In this document: in pieces, positions 25,690 to 39,748 of the stretch
How the letters are laid out: every line of letters begins with the position of its first letter
How positions within the stretch are numbered: position 1 is the first letter of the stretch
Assembly: GCA_022113835.1 (NCBI GenBank)
Contig: JAILWY010000008.1
Location: forward strand, 1,480,001 to 1,544,000
Origin: Atopsyche davidsoni
Lineage: Eukaryota; Arthropoda; Insecta; Trichoptera; Hydrobiosidae
Length of the DNA: 64,000 nt
Direction: 5' to 3'
Made by a program: the position numbers and the translations under genes
The notes under the pieces: generated by a model
Told to the model about the DNA's origin: nothing
Databases searched by the model: none
The model's input: only the letters and a program-made list of their open reading frames with translations

Positions 25690-28676
25690 AAAAAAACATA
25701 ACTTCATCCAGTTATAATCATATCTCTATATGTCAATATAACTGCCAGTTTTTTTTTATTCGTGGTTTGATATACAAAGAAATACAATGTATAGTCTTCA
25801 GGTTGATAATACTTATTTATGTCACACACTATTATCACAGATCTCCCAAACGATAAATTAGATCGCTTAATAAATCTCAACAAAAAGATACATGTACCGC
25901 TCACACTTATCTTATCTGAGATTGTTCAACACTCATCAGACCAATGACTGCCTTGAAAAGCAGTATAAAGGTTTTACACCCTTTGTTCAAGGGATGGAAC
26001 AATAACGCCTAAAGGCTTTAGCTATTAAGTATTTACCGTAATGGGGGTTGAAGGAAGTCCTCCGGATCTTTTTGGCTTTGGTGTTTTAAGACTTTCTGAA
26101 AAATCTTTCGGATATAATGCACGACAATTTTGGACAATTGTTTTCAGTCGATTGATTTTATTAATGGGATAAATTATATTGACAGTAAGAAAATAATAGA
26201 AAATATAGCGTATTGATTTTGACTTAGTTTCAAGATACTTTGTTTATGCTATAGAATAATAATTATTTCATAAGCAAGTGTTGAAAAAATATATTTAAAA
26301 AATACATTCAGTGTAGTAAGGTAGGGAGTATAAATTAAATAACAACGAAAAATAAGAGTATTTTACGTAAACAATTAAATTTATTCAAGATATTATTTAA
26401 CAAAATTAATGCCAGTTCTTTAAATAAACTAATTTTATATTTCAAACAATGCTATTTGATTTATGAAACCTTTTAGATATAATTGTCTTGAAGTTTTATA
26501 TTATTCAAATTAAATAAACAAAGCCTTTAAAATTTAAAATAATATTTTCACATAAACATAGAGAGCTATTTTACAAGTCAAAGCCTTCATTTAATTTATT
26601 GAACTAATAACTGGCAAAGGCTTCTTATAATAATGTCTACCGTCATGAAATGAAAATTTACGTGATATAAACAGAGCACATATTTGAGCTCTATTTTTTT
26701 GATGTTTTAATGTTTATAATAAGTGTTTATTCTAGAGAATAATATTATTAAAAATTATTACAAACATTTTTTGATAGATCTTTGTAATATATTTGAAAGG
26801 CAACATAGCTCTCGATATTAACTTCAGGTTGGTACATATTGAAACAATTAATAAATTAGCACGCAATTATAAATAAATGTTAAAAGCAAAAGACATTTGT
26901 CATTATAACAAAAAGATTTATTGTTCGTTTCAAACATTCCAAATTTTCATCACACTTAAAAACTTCACTATTACCCTTAAACTGTCAACAGATTTACGAC
27001 TTTCATATAACCAATAACCAAACCGAGCAATAAACCACCTTCAAATTCTCAAAAGCCTATTACACTTTTCATGACGCCATCCTGAAATGAAAAAAAACAC
27101 ACACCAGGTGTCGCGTAACGTTGGAATTATTTTAAAGGTGAAAATTTTCCATCTTCTCTCTTCCAGCAAAGAGTACTTATGATAATGAAAACTCAACGGC
27201 TCAAATTATAAAGCCTATTTACCCATTACTTTTCAAAAACAAGCAAAATATTTTTGCAGAATAACCTCAATAATTTTATTATTTTTTTACAGTCAATGAC
27301 TACTCTCATTAGAATATACATATCTAAGATTTCGTAAATTATTATTAAAATTCGTACATCCACGTAGACAATGTAATTTTTCTGGTACTGTATATATATA
27401 TTGTATAACAATAAAATATTTAAATTTATTCAAAACATAGATTTTAAAAATATTTAAGATCAATTAAAATTTATTTTAAAAATACAACATTAAGTATAAA
27501 AATGAACCGAATGAGAGTTTCAATCGTTATTACTAATAAAATTTATAAGGAATACACCTCTCAGACGAATTGTAAATATTATAAAATAAACGTATTACAT
27601 TTATTGCATTAATAAAAAGGTTATTGTTTAAAACATTTAAAATGTATTTTCAGTACTCAAAATATAAATCTTTTGGCTTGCAAATCATATTTGAAAATTT
27701 CCTTTCAACCTTTGAATAAATGTTTTTAGTAAAATACTGTATTTAAAAGGTTTTATAATGAATACATTTATCATATTTGACACCGCATTTGAAAATAAAT
27801 TATATTACCGGAAATGTCACAATATTTGAAAAATTTTCAATACTTGAAATGAAATTCTTTTATTTAATAAATGACTGGGTCTTTCGATTTTATCCGATTT
27901 ATTTTTACTGTCACGAGCTTTTATTGTAAATTGATATATTTTTGTTAAATTTTTTGGTAATTTAACAAAGAGATTTTCTCATGTATGTGAAAAAGACAAA
28001 AAATATATAACGTTAGTTTTATTGTTTTTTTATATTGGTTAATTTCTATCTAAGAATTTGATTATTAATTATTTTCGATAGTAAAAATAAAGAGGTAGAG
28101 CATAATAATGCTACGTCAAATACATGTTTATGGGAAATTTTGCTTACGCTTTTTGTTTAGTTTAAAATTAATCTTGTGTCCTGAAAACTTAATTTTTTTA
28201 AATTTTTAATGAAGAGAAAATATTTTTTTTTCAATGAAATATGTATACTTCAAAGTGTACTACGTTCACTGTATGAGTAACCGTGAGTTAAAAGGACATA
28301 ATAAAGTCCGAACGACAGAGGCATGATAGAGGGTAGGCTTAAGTGCATACCTTTATCATGAAATTTCACCGAAGGTTGCACAGAACCCACCCCTGCCCCC
28401 AGTGATAGGGGTAATGCATTATCGACACCCCCGCCCCCTTGCACTTTGGCTGCAGTCCAGCTTGTTGCAGATGACCAGGGGATGAGGCAGTCTCACAGGA
28501 TTTATTCATGTATAAAACTTGCGAACACTGCTAACTTTGCCTCCCCTATTTGCCTTCATCATTAGCAAGAGCTTTTAAATAACTAAACATAAAAATAAAA
28601 AGATTCAACTGCTCTTTGAGCCGAGTTTATAATATATCAAAATTATTTATTCCGCGACAGCAAGATAGATGATTAG
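25690..28676. other. AT-rich gene-free interval
   Basis: Very A+T-rich. A GC-richer patch at about 26030-26110 and another at about 28260-28500 (C-rich, with CCCACCCCTGCCCCCAG) have no convincing frame. Confidence 0.45.
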
Positions 28677-28806
28677 TGATCACTAAATATTGATTGGCTT
28701 GGGAACATTGGTTTATATGTAGAGTATGATTGTTAAAAATTGAAGTGGCTCGCTAGCATAGTTGGATAATGCACCGGCCATGTAAGCCGTGGAGAGGTGT
28801 GTGAAA
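28677..28806 (+). mobile_element. tRNA-derived SINE copy, 3'-truncated
   Basis: Starts with the family leader (CACTAAATATTGATTGGCTT, then AGAGTATGATTGTTAAAAAT). The tRNA-like head follows through GCACCGGCCATGTAAGCC. The copy stops before the B box. Confidence 0.7.
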
Positions 28807-29289
28807 AAATGTACTTAATATTTTATATATTCATATTTAATTCGAATAAAATTATAATGTTTTATTTAAAGAACTTTTTATGGGATGATCACCAGGCATA
28901 TTGTATCAGTTTTTTAAATGAAATTATTCATACGCTACTGTAAAATTTTTCCCAGAGAGTTTTTAGAACTCGTTTTCCAAACAGATATTGTGATTTTGTT
29001 CGCTCTCTACAATGGGGTGTGCGATACACTATAATGCTCATTATTGCTTGCACGTTCTCAGGGAACATCGTGCATTTCCTTTGCTGGCACATCACTCGTC
29101 TGTATTCGATTCTCGCCCCTCACGCACTGCGCCGACCATCCGGTGTGTTATCACGTAGTCCATATCCAACATCCACGTGTGGGTACCAATGTTCCATGGA
29201 AATTTATGAAATACTATATATACTCAATAAAATATGTATTTGTGGAAAACCATTTATTTTTTAATGAAAAAATCTGATAATATTAAATT
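28807..29289. other. Unrecognised GC-richer patch between two SINEs
   Basis: Two overlapping plus-strand frames (29019-29264 and 29044-29277) lie over a GC-richer stretch at 29030-29200. Neither shows a motif I know. The position between two SINE copies suggests old mobile DNA, but this is not demonstrated. Confidence 0.3.
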
Positions 29290-29484
29290 TGGTTTGGCAC
29301 ATTGGTTCATATGTAGAGTATGATTGTTAAAAATTATCGATTAATGGATGTGATTCGTTAGTACAAGGGTCAGTACACCGGCCATGTGAGCCTGGAGATG
29401 TGGGTTCAAATCCCACACAAATCACGATGATATTTTTCTAAGAATTTCATTAATCATATTCTATGTGTAAACTAACATACAAGT
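29290..29484 (+). mobile_element. tRNA-derived SINE, near full length
   Basis: Leader GGCACATTGGTTCATATGTA, tRNA-like head 29351-29425 (GATTCGT ... GGTTCAAATCC ... ACAAATC), then tail to TCTATGTGTAAACTAA. The B box GGTTCAAATCC is intact. A-box region: TTCGTTAGTACAAGGGTCAG. Confidence 0.75.
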
Positions 29485-32400
29485 AATAATATAATATTAA
29501 ATCGTAAAATTAAAAAAAAATCGCATTTAAAGTAATTTTTATTTTCACCAACACAGTATTCAAGCATGAAACGACTAGAAAAAATGTTTGTTTTCAGCTA
29601 GTTAAAAAATTCTGTTTACAGTATATTTCACTGATTTTAAAAAGCGTAGATGTTTTAAGAGAAAATTTAATAAAGTGGTTTTAAAAGATTTTTATTAAAT
29701 ATTATGCAAAGATTTTTGGGTAGTAGGTGAAAAGACTCCAGATAAAAATAGTAAAAATGTATATAAATCGTTTGAAATATGGGAATTCGCCTTTTTTGTA
29801 ACCATGTTGAATAACAAGACGAGTATTTTTTAAGCCTATTTAAAGCATAGAGTTTCATTTAATATAATATCAACTAAAAACGTTTTGAAAGCTTTGAAAT
29901 TTTAATAATTTAAAAATAAAATGAGCAAATATACGTAAGCAAACATTTTAGATTTACATATTGTTTTCGATTGAATTTTGTTAAATATCTAAGGGTGGTC
30001 TTCCCAGTCTCGCCTTGAAAGGCACCGACGGAGTGAGAATACCGAAGGCTGCTTAACCTGTATTTCAGCAAACCCGCAAATACCAAACCCTCTTGCTATA
30101 TTTACAGTTTAAAGCTGAAATATTTATTTTACTTGTGCAAAAGAAGAAACTACTCAATCAAAATTTTCAGTGTATTTTTTTAGAAACATCAACCTTCTTA
30201 TCGATGTTTAATAATTTATTTTTATGCACTCGTATTAAAACACTTACGTGTGTATAAAGATCGGCAGGAGTATACCTAAGACATAAATTTATACAATTAA
30301 AAATTTTCTACTGCATTTTGCACTATCACATGAATTCTAACGTTTTCATTATCTACGTTGATACAGAAATTAATTTTGTATTTTATAAACTATGAGTGAG
30401 TGATTAATTTATTATCTTTGATGTTTTGTTAGTATTGTTTACATGCAACATAAAGAAAGTTTTTTTTTTGAAGTGAAAAAAAACTTCACCAAGTGGCACC
30501 ACAAAAAATAATAAAATAAATTATAAAAAATATTTGTGATTGATACTTAATACTTAAGATGCAAATACTATAATAAGGTAGATTATAATTAAATAAGCTT
30601 CCATAACACTTTGCTACTAGCCGCGTAATCCTATACAGCCTCCCATAACTGGTAGAGCTTCTTCCTGTATACATGTGTGTTTATTCACTAGCAATCCTAT
30701 ACAGTGTGTCCAAACGCTGCGTTCATATTTGCGCCCTTAATGCCGGGAACGTGATACGTTTGTACCCTTATCGTGGTACGAAGGTTTTCTATTAAACTTG
30801 TGGTATCCGGTTAGACATCAGCCAGTATAGCTAAACGCTACAAAAAATCAAAATATCTAAAAATTGAAAAAAAAAAATTTCGTAAAACAAAATTATCACA
30901 TTTTTAACAAACGAAGAAACAATCATTAAAAAAAAGTTTATTTGTTTGATTTAAAATAACGTAAGTTTTTATGATATTTATAATTCCCAGTGTATACAAA
31001 CTTTATTATATTCTTAATTATGCCGAAACACTATAAGAACAAATAATTACACGCACTGTTCATTGAGTTTATATAAGCATTCATAAAATATCACATTGGT
31101 CAAAACGGTTGACGAAATTACTAATTAAAATATAGATTTTTTACATTGTTTAGTAAAAGAATTGCAATAATTCTTTTTTTTTAGAATTTTTTTATTATTA
31201 TAAAATAATGCGCTTTTCATGCGTCAAGCTTTGGTTCTCCAACTATAAATTATACAGACAGTGTCTCAGTGTTGGTGCTGTGTAACTGGTTTTGTAGTGC
31301 GTATGTGTGTGTACACAAACAGTTCTATAGTTTCTTATGAAAATCTAATGAAAAGAACTTTCAACCGATTCGCATAGCAACAATTTTTTATGTATATTCT
31401 TTCTCTTAGAAATCATATAAAACCATGTCTATCACTATGAAGTGTTATTTTTTATTTATTCTCAAAGACATAATAGATAAGATTTCAATCTAAATATTTT
31501 TTTACAACACCTTATGGCGAGACCCATGGAAGGGTGAGTTCAATTCATGGCCAATATTATTTTTGGTGTTTATTTTTTAACACTTTTATTAGAAGAAATT
31601 AAATAAACCTTGCCGTTTTATTATGTCAGATGAAAAGAGATTACTCCGTGTATAATAAATGGGTTTCATTTTTCTCGGAAAGAGACATCGCTCTGTTCTT
31701 TTCGCCTTGTCAGAATGATGCAACTTTTAGTCAAACGTCCAATATCCTGAGGACATCGTTTGTCTTGATCTGAAACTCTGGGGTCTTTGTTTTGTCCGGG
31801 TGGCTTTATACCGCCCGGATTTACAAGGGGGTGTTTCTTATTTCAGAGGCTCCTGTTTGCTTGAAATTTATTATTACCATTTGTACGTTTATGGCAACAA
31901 TGACTTATCAAATTATTTGCGAATAATACTTTTTTTTAACGAGTACCAAATTTTGATTAAAAAGCTACACTATTCTTTATAATAATTAATATCAGACAGA
32001 GTAAACAAAACACAAATTCATACATTAAAAAAAACACGATTTTTATGTACAAAAAAAAAAAAATTGGAAAGCAATGTATTGGATTCACCAATTTATCTTA
32101 AAAAAGAAGCAAAAAAAATCATTACACAACACAGGAAGCGTCCCTTAGCCTCGATTAGGAACCTACTTGGAACCGGAAGAATGAAAATCCCATACGACAC
32201 TCGGCACATCCCAGTGCCTTTGTATTAGGGAGATTATCCTCCTTGGCAAGTCTCCAATACTCCGGAAGTGTTCTCGAGTCGGTGTGGATGAACGAGATCA
32301 AGATGGCATTGGGAGGGTAGCCTCATAATGCCATCCATATGCTTTATCGCCAACTATTTTGTAATAATCCGAAAGCAACAGATATTACCTTATTTATAGT

Positions 32401-35400
32401 AAAAACAAATAAATAACACGAAAAAAAATTATTCGATAGATATCATTTTCGTATCATTATTTTGGATGAAATATAAAAATTATTTAGTTCATAAAGCTTG
32501 ATGTTTCTATTGACTCAAATTAAATGATATAAGTCATGAAATCTTTTTACAAAGTTTGCTAATTTTGTAAATATTAAAAATACTTTTTTTTAGATTGCTA
32601 CAAAGAAAAAAAAATCACTATTTTTGTAAGCAAAGTCACCTTTGTTTAATTGAAATAGTTTTCAAAGCGCAGATTCATTTCACGTGTGTGCTATTTCAGT
32701 TTAACGAATTGTTAAATTTACACAAACAAAAACAATTTGTTTTCCTAACAGATGATTAAGTTTTAACAAATTGCATAAATTTTCACTAACTACGTTTAAA
32801 TAAAGACAAATAGTAAACGAATAGTTTAAACGAAATGAGTTTTGTACGTATAAGATAATAAATTAAATGTCACAACGCATGTTTTATTTAAAATGGAAAA
32901 TTATTTTTGTGTTGGCATAACCATTTTTTGAACCAATAAAATATAAGTATCATATAAAAAAGTTTGCGTGTTATTGAGACCGATGCTTGAATACATAATT
33001 TCATAGAAGTTAAGCCGTGGCATGTAGTAAGCATTGGACCGATATTTTTACGATTGGCATGTTATGGTAAAATAAAGAAAAAGGTATGAATATAAATATA
33101 ATTTAAATAGTGAAGTAGTCAATAAGGATGAAAAAATGTTGTTATAATAGATAACAAATAATTCAATAGTAAAAAAGTCTTTCATACAACATATATCAAT
33201 AAAAAGTCTTTATACCTAAAATGCAATTCTGTCGTATTTTTCAGTTATTATGTGAATTTCAAAATATAATGTTTTCATGCTTTTGAGATAATTAAAAAAC
33301 TTTTTACTTTAGTATTCGTACTAATAATATTTAAGTGCAACTTAAACATTAGAGAGCTCTCCGAACAATTGAATTAAATTAAAATTCAAAAATTCAGTAA
33401 ATAAACACTTCTAAAATAAAATTTGTAAACGTATCAAAAATACCCTTTTCCGGGAATAACGCTTTCCGCTGCGAGAATTTAACTCTTTTAATAGGAAATT
33501 GAATTTTCAATTTTACCGATCCCAACTTCACGAACCGCAATGGTTCTATCAATCGGAGGCAATGATTTTCATTTGACTTGTTTGACACTATAAAGTTTAA
33601 ATTTTATTACTGATATTTTAGTTTATAAAAACTGAAAATTCTAGTGATGTGCAAAATCGGACTTATTCAAATTATTATTAAATATATTTGACATGCAATC
33701 GACAAATCAATTGATTCAACTACCCATTAAATTGTATTTAAAATTTTTAAAAAATCTCGGAAATTATTTCGCTGAAATTGAAGAAAGTTAACCTGTTATT
33801 ATGATTTCTGTATCAAATTGGGGTTTTTCAAATATAAACATTATTTTAGTCCCGTTTTTTGTGTTTAAATAGATTAATTAAGAATTCAAAAATTCAAATA
33901 TTATTTTTAATTTATTTCCAACCCCCAAATCTTCCAATTGATTACATCAATAAATATCATTTATTCACACTGATGAATAGACAATTATCATCATTGAACT
34001 TTCCCCATCATTGATTTACTCCATTCATTATTTTATGAAAATTGTTTTGTGAAATTGGGATATCAGATATATAATGAATGTTTTTTTTTATTTAATAAAT
34101 TACAATCAGATAAAATATATCATCAAAAATTAAAGAAATAATATTGGTTTAGGTGTGCATATATCATCAAAGGTTACAGTCATATCTATTTGTGAGAAGA
34201 TAAGCGTTTTAAAAGCCTTATTAGAATAAGTCCTTGAAAAGCAAATGCACTTTAATTTGAATGCGTATTTTTATAAAATTAACCAATTCAATTTCACACA
34301 TAGAGCATTGTTAAAAATATGGAATAGTTATCAAATAGGAATAATTGTATTATTACAATATAAATTTCAATACTTTTCTATACATTGTAGCTATACGAAT
34401 TTTTCATTTTATATATACTTCATCGTTTGATAAGCACATGTGTTAAAGATACTTTACTATTCTAACTTCTTGGTATGAGTTCTAAAAGCATTTATTTTAT
34501 TCATGGTTTTTTATATGAAATGTTTTTTTTTTTCGTGCTAATAACATATTGTTTAATATATAAATTAATTCAATACAATTTTTGGTCCTTTTGTGTTTCT
34601 GACTAATTATTTTCAGTAACTTAATATAAATACCGCAGTGACACAAAGGAATTCGGACCGAGCTGACCGGGTGGCCGCCTGGACTATTCGCCTCCTGAGA
34701 AATGTGTGGCAGGGTCTGAAACATTCTAGGCTGAAATAAAGCCTGAAGCTGAAAAACTACCCCCGGAGCATAAATTACTGCAACGGAACCTTGTCGCAGG
34801 GTGCTTTTGACTGGTCGTAGTTAACTTTACTCTTGAGTAAAAGTACGTGATAACTTTAACTTATATCAATTTGTTTATTTTATGAATAACGTGTTGTATA
34901 ATGGAAAAGTAGTTATGATGAATTACAAAACACATACATTTGTTTTGTACTTTTATAAAAAAATATATATTTATTTATATACAATACAACGGTATAAAAA
35001 GTATTGTTAAAAAAAAACAAAATTTTTGATGTTATAGAGTATTCTCAAATTAAATATTTTCATTATTACAAAGTCACACTTTTTTTTTAAATTTAAGAAT
35101 TAATTATATCAACTATAGTTTTGATAATTTAGATAATTTAACAATCTGAAAAACCTGGTAGGCATAAAAAATACTTGTTAAGACCCATAATTTTTTTATA
35201 TGTTAAAAAAACCCTTCTTGAATATTTTTTTACATCCTTATAATTTTTAATAAAAGTTTTTAAATATTGTTCCTGTTTTACATAAGTTTTTGGAAGCCAA
35301 TGAGTGTGTGTCGCTTGTAACAATATTTTCTAAAATAATTATAATAAATTGTACTATTGTTTCTTTGTATTAAAATTCAACGAACTTTGTAAAAGCTATT

Positions 35401-37373
35401 CGCAGCGCCAAATCAGAAAATCTGCAGGCTTTTACCTACGATAAGTTCGCCTTCAAGGTGCTGAATTAACAAAATATAATCTTATTCATTAAACGTCACG
35501 TGAAATTTACGCAAACGTGGCTTGTGCTCCTGAAATATCCATGACGTCACAGAAAATCACGAAGTCACCTTGGAAACCAAAAACTATATTGAATTTGCAT
35601 ACGTATGAGCTTATATCGACACACAAACCTTCGTTTATTAAGTTTATTATGGAGAAATTCAAACAGGTAAATATATTAAAACCCGTCGTGCTTTCAATTT
35701 AACCAATATAAAGATAAAACTTTCAAAATCATATAACAGAATTAAAAATATAGAAATTTCTGTAAGCGCTTTATTTGAGGCCAGTCATATTATTTTTATA
35801 AATAAAAAGCTTCTTAATGAAACATTAATATTACATTTATTTTTACGTTATAAAATTACAGCATAATAAAATTTTACCGAGTCTTATAAAGCCATTTATG
35901 ATTTAGCTTTAAAATTTAATTAAATATATAAAAAATATATATATATAGATACATATCCTGGCACTATTTGTGTAAATGTCACGTTACTTATCAAATATTT
36001 TTTTTAATATTAAGTAGATTTAATTATTTTTTTTAGGTCTAGCTATTTTCATTCAGATACTAATGTGTATGAATACATAAAACGGTGCGGAAAATATCTT
36101 GACTTTCAGAATAAAAAAGTAATAATTTATAAGTCAAATAAATTTTCTGACAGAAAATCAAAGATTCGATAAGAGCTTTGGTAAAATTGATGACACCATT
36201 TTATTGATAAATTAATCCAATTTGAAGTGAGTATTTTTTTCAAAAATGGGTTTATTTTAGTGAAAATTTATTACAGCAATTATTTCGAATACAGTTATTG
36301 TCTTCAACCAAGTGACTATAGATTAATTGCTGGATGAAAGTTTTACTTTGGAAGTACGTGGGGAGGCTCTTTATATTATTTCTGTAGCTTGCTGCAGAAG
36401 AAGTATCAGATTTAAACACCAGAGCTTTGTAAAGACAGTATTATGAAATAATGCACTTGAAAAATAAGGTTTTCACGAAAATATTTTTGGTTTGAATTTT
36501 AAGTAAAAATAATAATTTTTTTAAAAATATATATTTATTTATATCAAAAATATATGAACGGATTTTCATCCATACTCGTATGTTTCAAAAAATTAATAAC
36601 AGAAATATATGACTGCATATAAATTTATTTTAATAGTTATTTTATACAAACAGAAATGTTGGCATAGGCCTAATTTAATAAATATAAACGATATTAATCA
36701 CATAAACATACTAATACCTGCATGGGTAAATAAAAACGCATTCTGATTGACATTAATCTAAAATTAATATAAATATAAACGAGTAATTAAATTTGTTAGT
36801 TCGTTTGAATGTAGCATAAAAATCTGCTGTCTAAAAAAGCGAAGCTTGTAGACAGCAAGAAAAACCCCACTTAATATTTTTAATGGAAATCCCGCGTTCC
36901 CAGAACGAAGGCTGTATAATCGTTTCAGCTTTAAAGCGATCCAAGGCTATTTAGCAATACGATCCATTTTATTGACATGCTTTATAACTAATTGGATAGA
37001 ACCACCGATGTACATGATATGTCGATATCAAAAATAAACATCAGGCTGTGGGTTGAACTAGCAATGATTGATATTGCAGTAATATATATGATTTAATTTT
37101 TTTTTTCTTGTAAAATTGTTGGAGTAAATGCTTTTTTCAATGCAAATACAAAACATACATGCTCAGATAAATTGAAACAATGAGATAATATACTAACAAC
37201 TTTGTTTTTAAAGAGTTGGAATCCATAAGAGTATCAACAAGAAAGCAAGCAGTTGAGTGTAATCAGAGATAACTGTGAATGTGTTTGATAAAATGATTTT
37301 TCATCATTTTTCTTGCTTTACAAAAATATATTAAATACTTTATCAATTATCAAACCTGGAACCCCATTGCAAG
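29485..37373. other. Long AT-rich interval, no genes recognised
   Basis: GC-richer patches lie at about 29995-30070, 30600-30800, 31680-31860, 32140-32350, 34620-34830, 35400-35580 and 36830-36960. None codes convincingly. The sequence at 30703-30720 (CAGTGTGTCCAAACGCTG) resembles a lone mariner-type end, without a partner. A CRE octamer lies at 35542. Confidence 0.4.
35542..35549. promoter_or_regulatory. CRE-type palindrome TGACGTCA
   Basis: Perfect octamer inside a GC-richer patch. One of four in the window. Confidence 0.4.
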
Positions 37374-37386
37374 CTAATTATGTGTG
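37374..37386. repeat. Target duplication, left (13 bp)
   Basis: CTAATTATGTGTG, identical to 37782-37794. It flanks the PLE derivative. Confidence 0.9.
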
Positions 37387-37781
37387 AAATTCAATATTTT
37401 TGACAGAGAGTACTTGGTGGAATTCCATTTTAATATTTTTGAGTAAAATACTTGAGTGATTTTCCACATGTTCGTTTTTATTTGTGACAGGTATCGCCAA
37501 CCTTTCACGTTGGCATTATCAACAGAGTGAGATTTTATATTTATATATAAGCAATTAGGTAAACAGTTGTTAGAGGGAGAGGTTGTTGGAAAGAGAGAGA
37601 GTGATTTTCAGGTGGTAAGGGCTAATGTGATTTTAATGTACCTGACAAGTGGAGGATTCTATATAATTGCAAATTTTGTGAACAAGTATTTTTCTATTAA
37701 TGGGGTAATTATCTAAAACGAAACCTGTCACAAATAAAAACAAACATGTGGAAAATCACTCAAGTATTTAACTCAAAAATA
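37387..37781 (-). mobile_element. Complete 395-bp non-coding PLE derivative
   Basis: Bounded by an exact 13-bp target duplication. From the left: end module (GAGAGTACTTGGTGGAATTC), a 63-bp inverted repeat (37434-37496 against 37719-37781, about 95% identical), and the hammerhead region on the minus strand with helix II GCCAAC/GTTGGC. An interior of about 180 bp is shared with the PLE at 62.4-62.8 kb (GGAGGATTCTATATAATTGC). The ribozyme core reads GATA instead of GAAA in the left arm and so is damaged. There is no ORF. It must have been mobilised by enzymes of a full PLE. It preserves the empty-site sequence for the nested insertion at 62.5 kb. Confidence 0.9.
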
Positions 37782-37794
37782 CTAATTATGTGTG
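37782..37794. repeat. Target duplication, right (13 bp)
   Basis: Second copy of CTAATTATGTGTG. Confidence 0.9.
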
Positions 37795-39349
37795 TTGATC
37801 TTTGACATACAGTCTGGTTATTTTCTATATATTTATAAATTAATTTAATATTCAAAGATGACATATTATTTGATGAGCACCTAAATAGTCGAACAGAAGG
37901 TACACTGGAGAGCTGAAAATGATAATGTACAGGCGTAGGAGTTCAAAAGCAGAATTTTATAAGCATTTAACACAAAACAGCAGTTAACGGCAATATATAT
38001 CTCAACTCCGAATATTTCCACAACGTTGCGTGACTCGAAATTATAACAAATATAGAAAACTCTTAAATCCCCCCCATTACGCATCGAAAAATTTCGCATC
38101 AGAATCCTTTCATCTTCAGGCAGAATTAATAACTCCCAGCAAGCACACAAAATACATTCAAATTACAATATCAAAGTATTTTTCAATTGTATTTCATAAA
38201 TAATACATCCCTTAGTAAATACAACGAGCAGAGTAATCATTTTCCGTGCCGCAATATTTGCTTTCGACTTGAATTTCGCCCCAGATATGCTCCGCTAGGA
38301 ATCATCCCTTATATGCCTTGAACCCCGGGCCAATATAAGAATTGAAAAACACGAGGAAGAGATAAATATCAAATACGATCTTTTCTATATTAAATACTAC
38401 GAACTAATAAATACTGCATTGCCTTATGTTTCTGTCTCGTGTTAGTTGAAGAAATATTACATAAACCCTGTATGACAGATTCATACTTACAAACATACTA
38501 ACATTGCAGAGATTGATTAAAAGCATTAAAAAAAATTTGTTGCAATTAATTATAAATTTGAAAGCAATTTACGATTTCAGAATAACATTAACATGCGAAT
38601 GTTAATGTTATTCTGCATTTTCAAAATTTAAATATTTATATATAAGTATATAAAAATGAATCATCCCATATTTTGATATCATCGTGATAAGCTAGTAAAT
38701 AAAAGACGTATAGAAGGTTTCGCTTTTATATCAGGAAGGAATAGTGAGGCAGTTTTTGAAAGACTTTTCAATATCAAGAGGGAAGTCGTTACTCCCTCCC
38801 CGGGTGTGTTTTGACAGATTCTCATGAAATTAGATTTTTTGCGTTGGAAAATTAAGACTTGGCATTTCTGTATGTGAAACGTTATCTTTCTCTTAGACCT
38901 CTAGAAAAAAGAGATGGATTTTTCGAAGAAAATTTTATTTGGGATTAATGGGGAAGCTCATAAATATTTACTTTCGAGAGTCTTTTAGTTTTATCTCGTA
39001 CCGATTTTCAATATAGCCAATATAGTTTACATTTCAAAAGTTATGCACATCTTTTTTGAAATACAGATTGGCATACACTTGCAATTAGTTTATTGTTTAT
39101 ATAATGATCTATTAATTGCGTGTTGTTGAGTCAATTATTTTGGTTGCTTTGACGTTTATTTATGTGTGTGTTTAAACTTTGCATAGACAAGAATGCTATT
39201 TGGTGTACAGTTTCAGACAATTTGCTTTCTGAGTCAACAAGTTTCACAATTCACTTAAATCAAATACTCGACATTTCAGTATAAAATAGCAGTGAGGCTC
39301 AAAACTTCCCCGCTCTGTCCATCTCGTAGATTATACAACAAACGTGATT
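37795..39349. other. Gene-free interval with a perfect hairpin
   Basis: Only an unrecognised 89-codon minus-strand frame (37881-38150), patches of higher GC (about 38260-38340) and the hairpin at 38578-38615. Nothing else seen. Confidence 0.45.
38578..38615. repeat. Perfect 17-bp hairpin with GCGA loop
   Basis: CAGAATAACATTAACAT (38578-38594) and its exact reverse complement (38599-38615) enclose GCGA, a GNRA-type tetraloop. It is shorter than a pre-miRNA stem and lacks a U-tract for termination. Role unknown. Confidence 0.7.
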
Positions 39350-39748
39350 TCAATATTTGAGTAGTCTGCCTTTTGAATTGTATGCCTTAACAAAACAGCC
39401 GTCATCATTTAAATTATATTTAAGTGAATGCTTGGCTAAAATATATTTTATTAATATTACATGAAATGATGTTAGTCTATGAAAGGAATTTTTGCTATAA
39501 CCATTGCACGTGTTGGGTGTAAAAAACCATTTGGTGTTTTTTACCGTAATTTTGTAACCAATAAATATAAAGTCAGTTACTTGCATTTGATTTATTTTTT
39601 TAATTAAATAATCGACAAAAATACCCAGAGTTTTATTTATGTGAGGTATTTCTTCGAATTTCGTGACTTTTGATATATCTAAAGCAACCCAATCAGGAGT
39701 CCATTCATTCGGTTGAATAATCCAGAATGCACTCATCTTCCAGACCAT
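39350..39748 (-). other. 132-codon open frame, faintly lipase-like
   Basis: One of the longest frames in the window. The first half contains DWVALDISK, then TLGIFVDYLIKKI, then VTDFIFIG. This order recalls the pancreatic-lipase-family stretch 'NVIxLDW ... VG...LxxFLxxL ... DxHLIG' that precedes the nucleophile HSLG. The frame continues with YKITVKN instead of HSLG, so the catalytic serine is absent. Either the exon ends at the glycine (the bases there are G|GTTACA) or the match is chance. The second half is lysine/asparagine-rich and looks non-coding. A frame this long is only marginally unexpected at this composition. Treat it as a candidate decayed exon. Confidence 0.2.
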
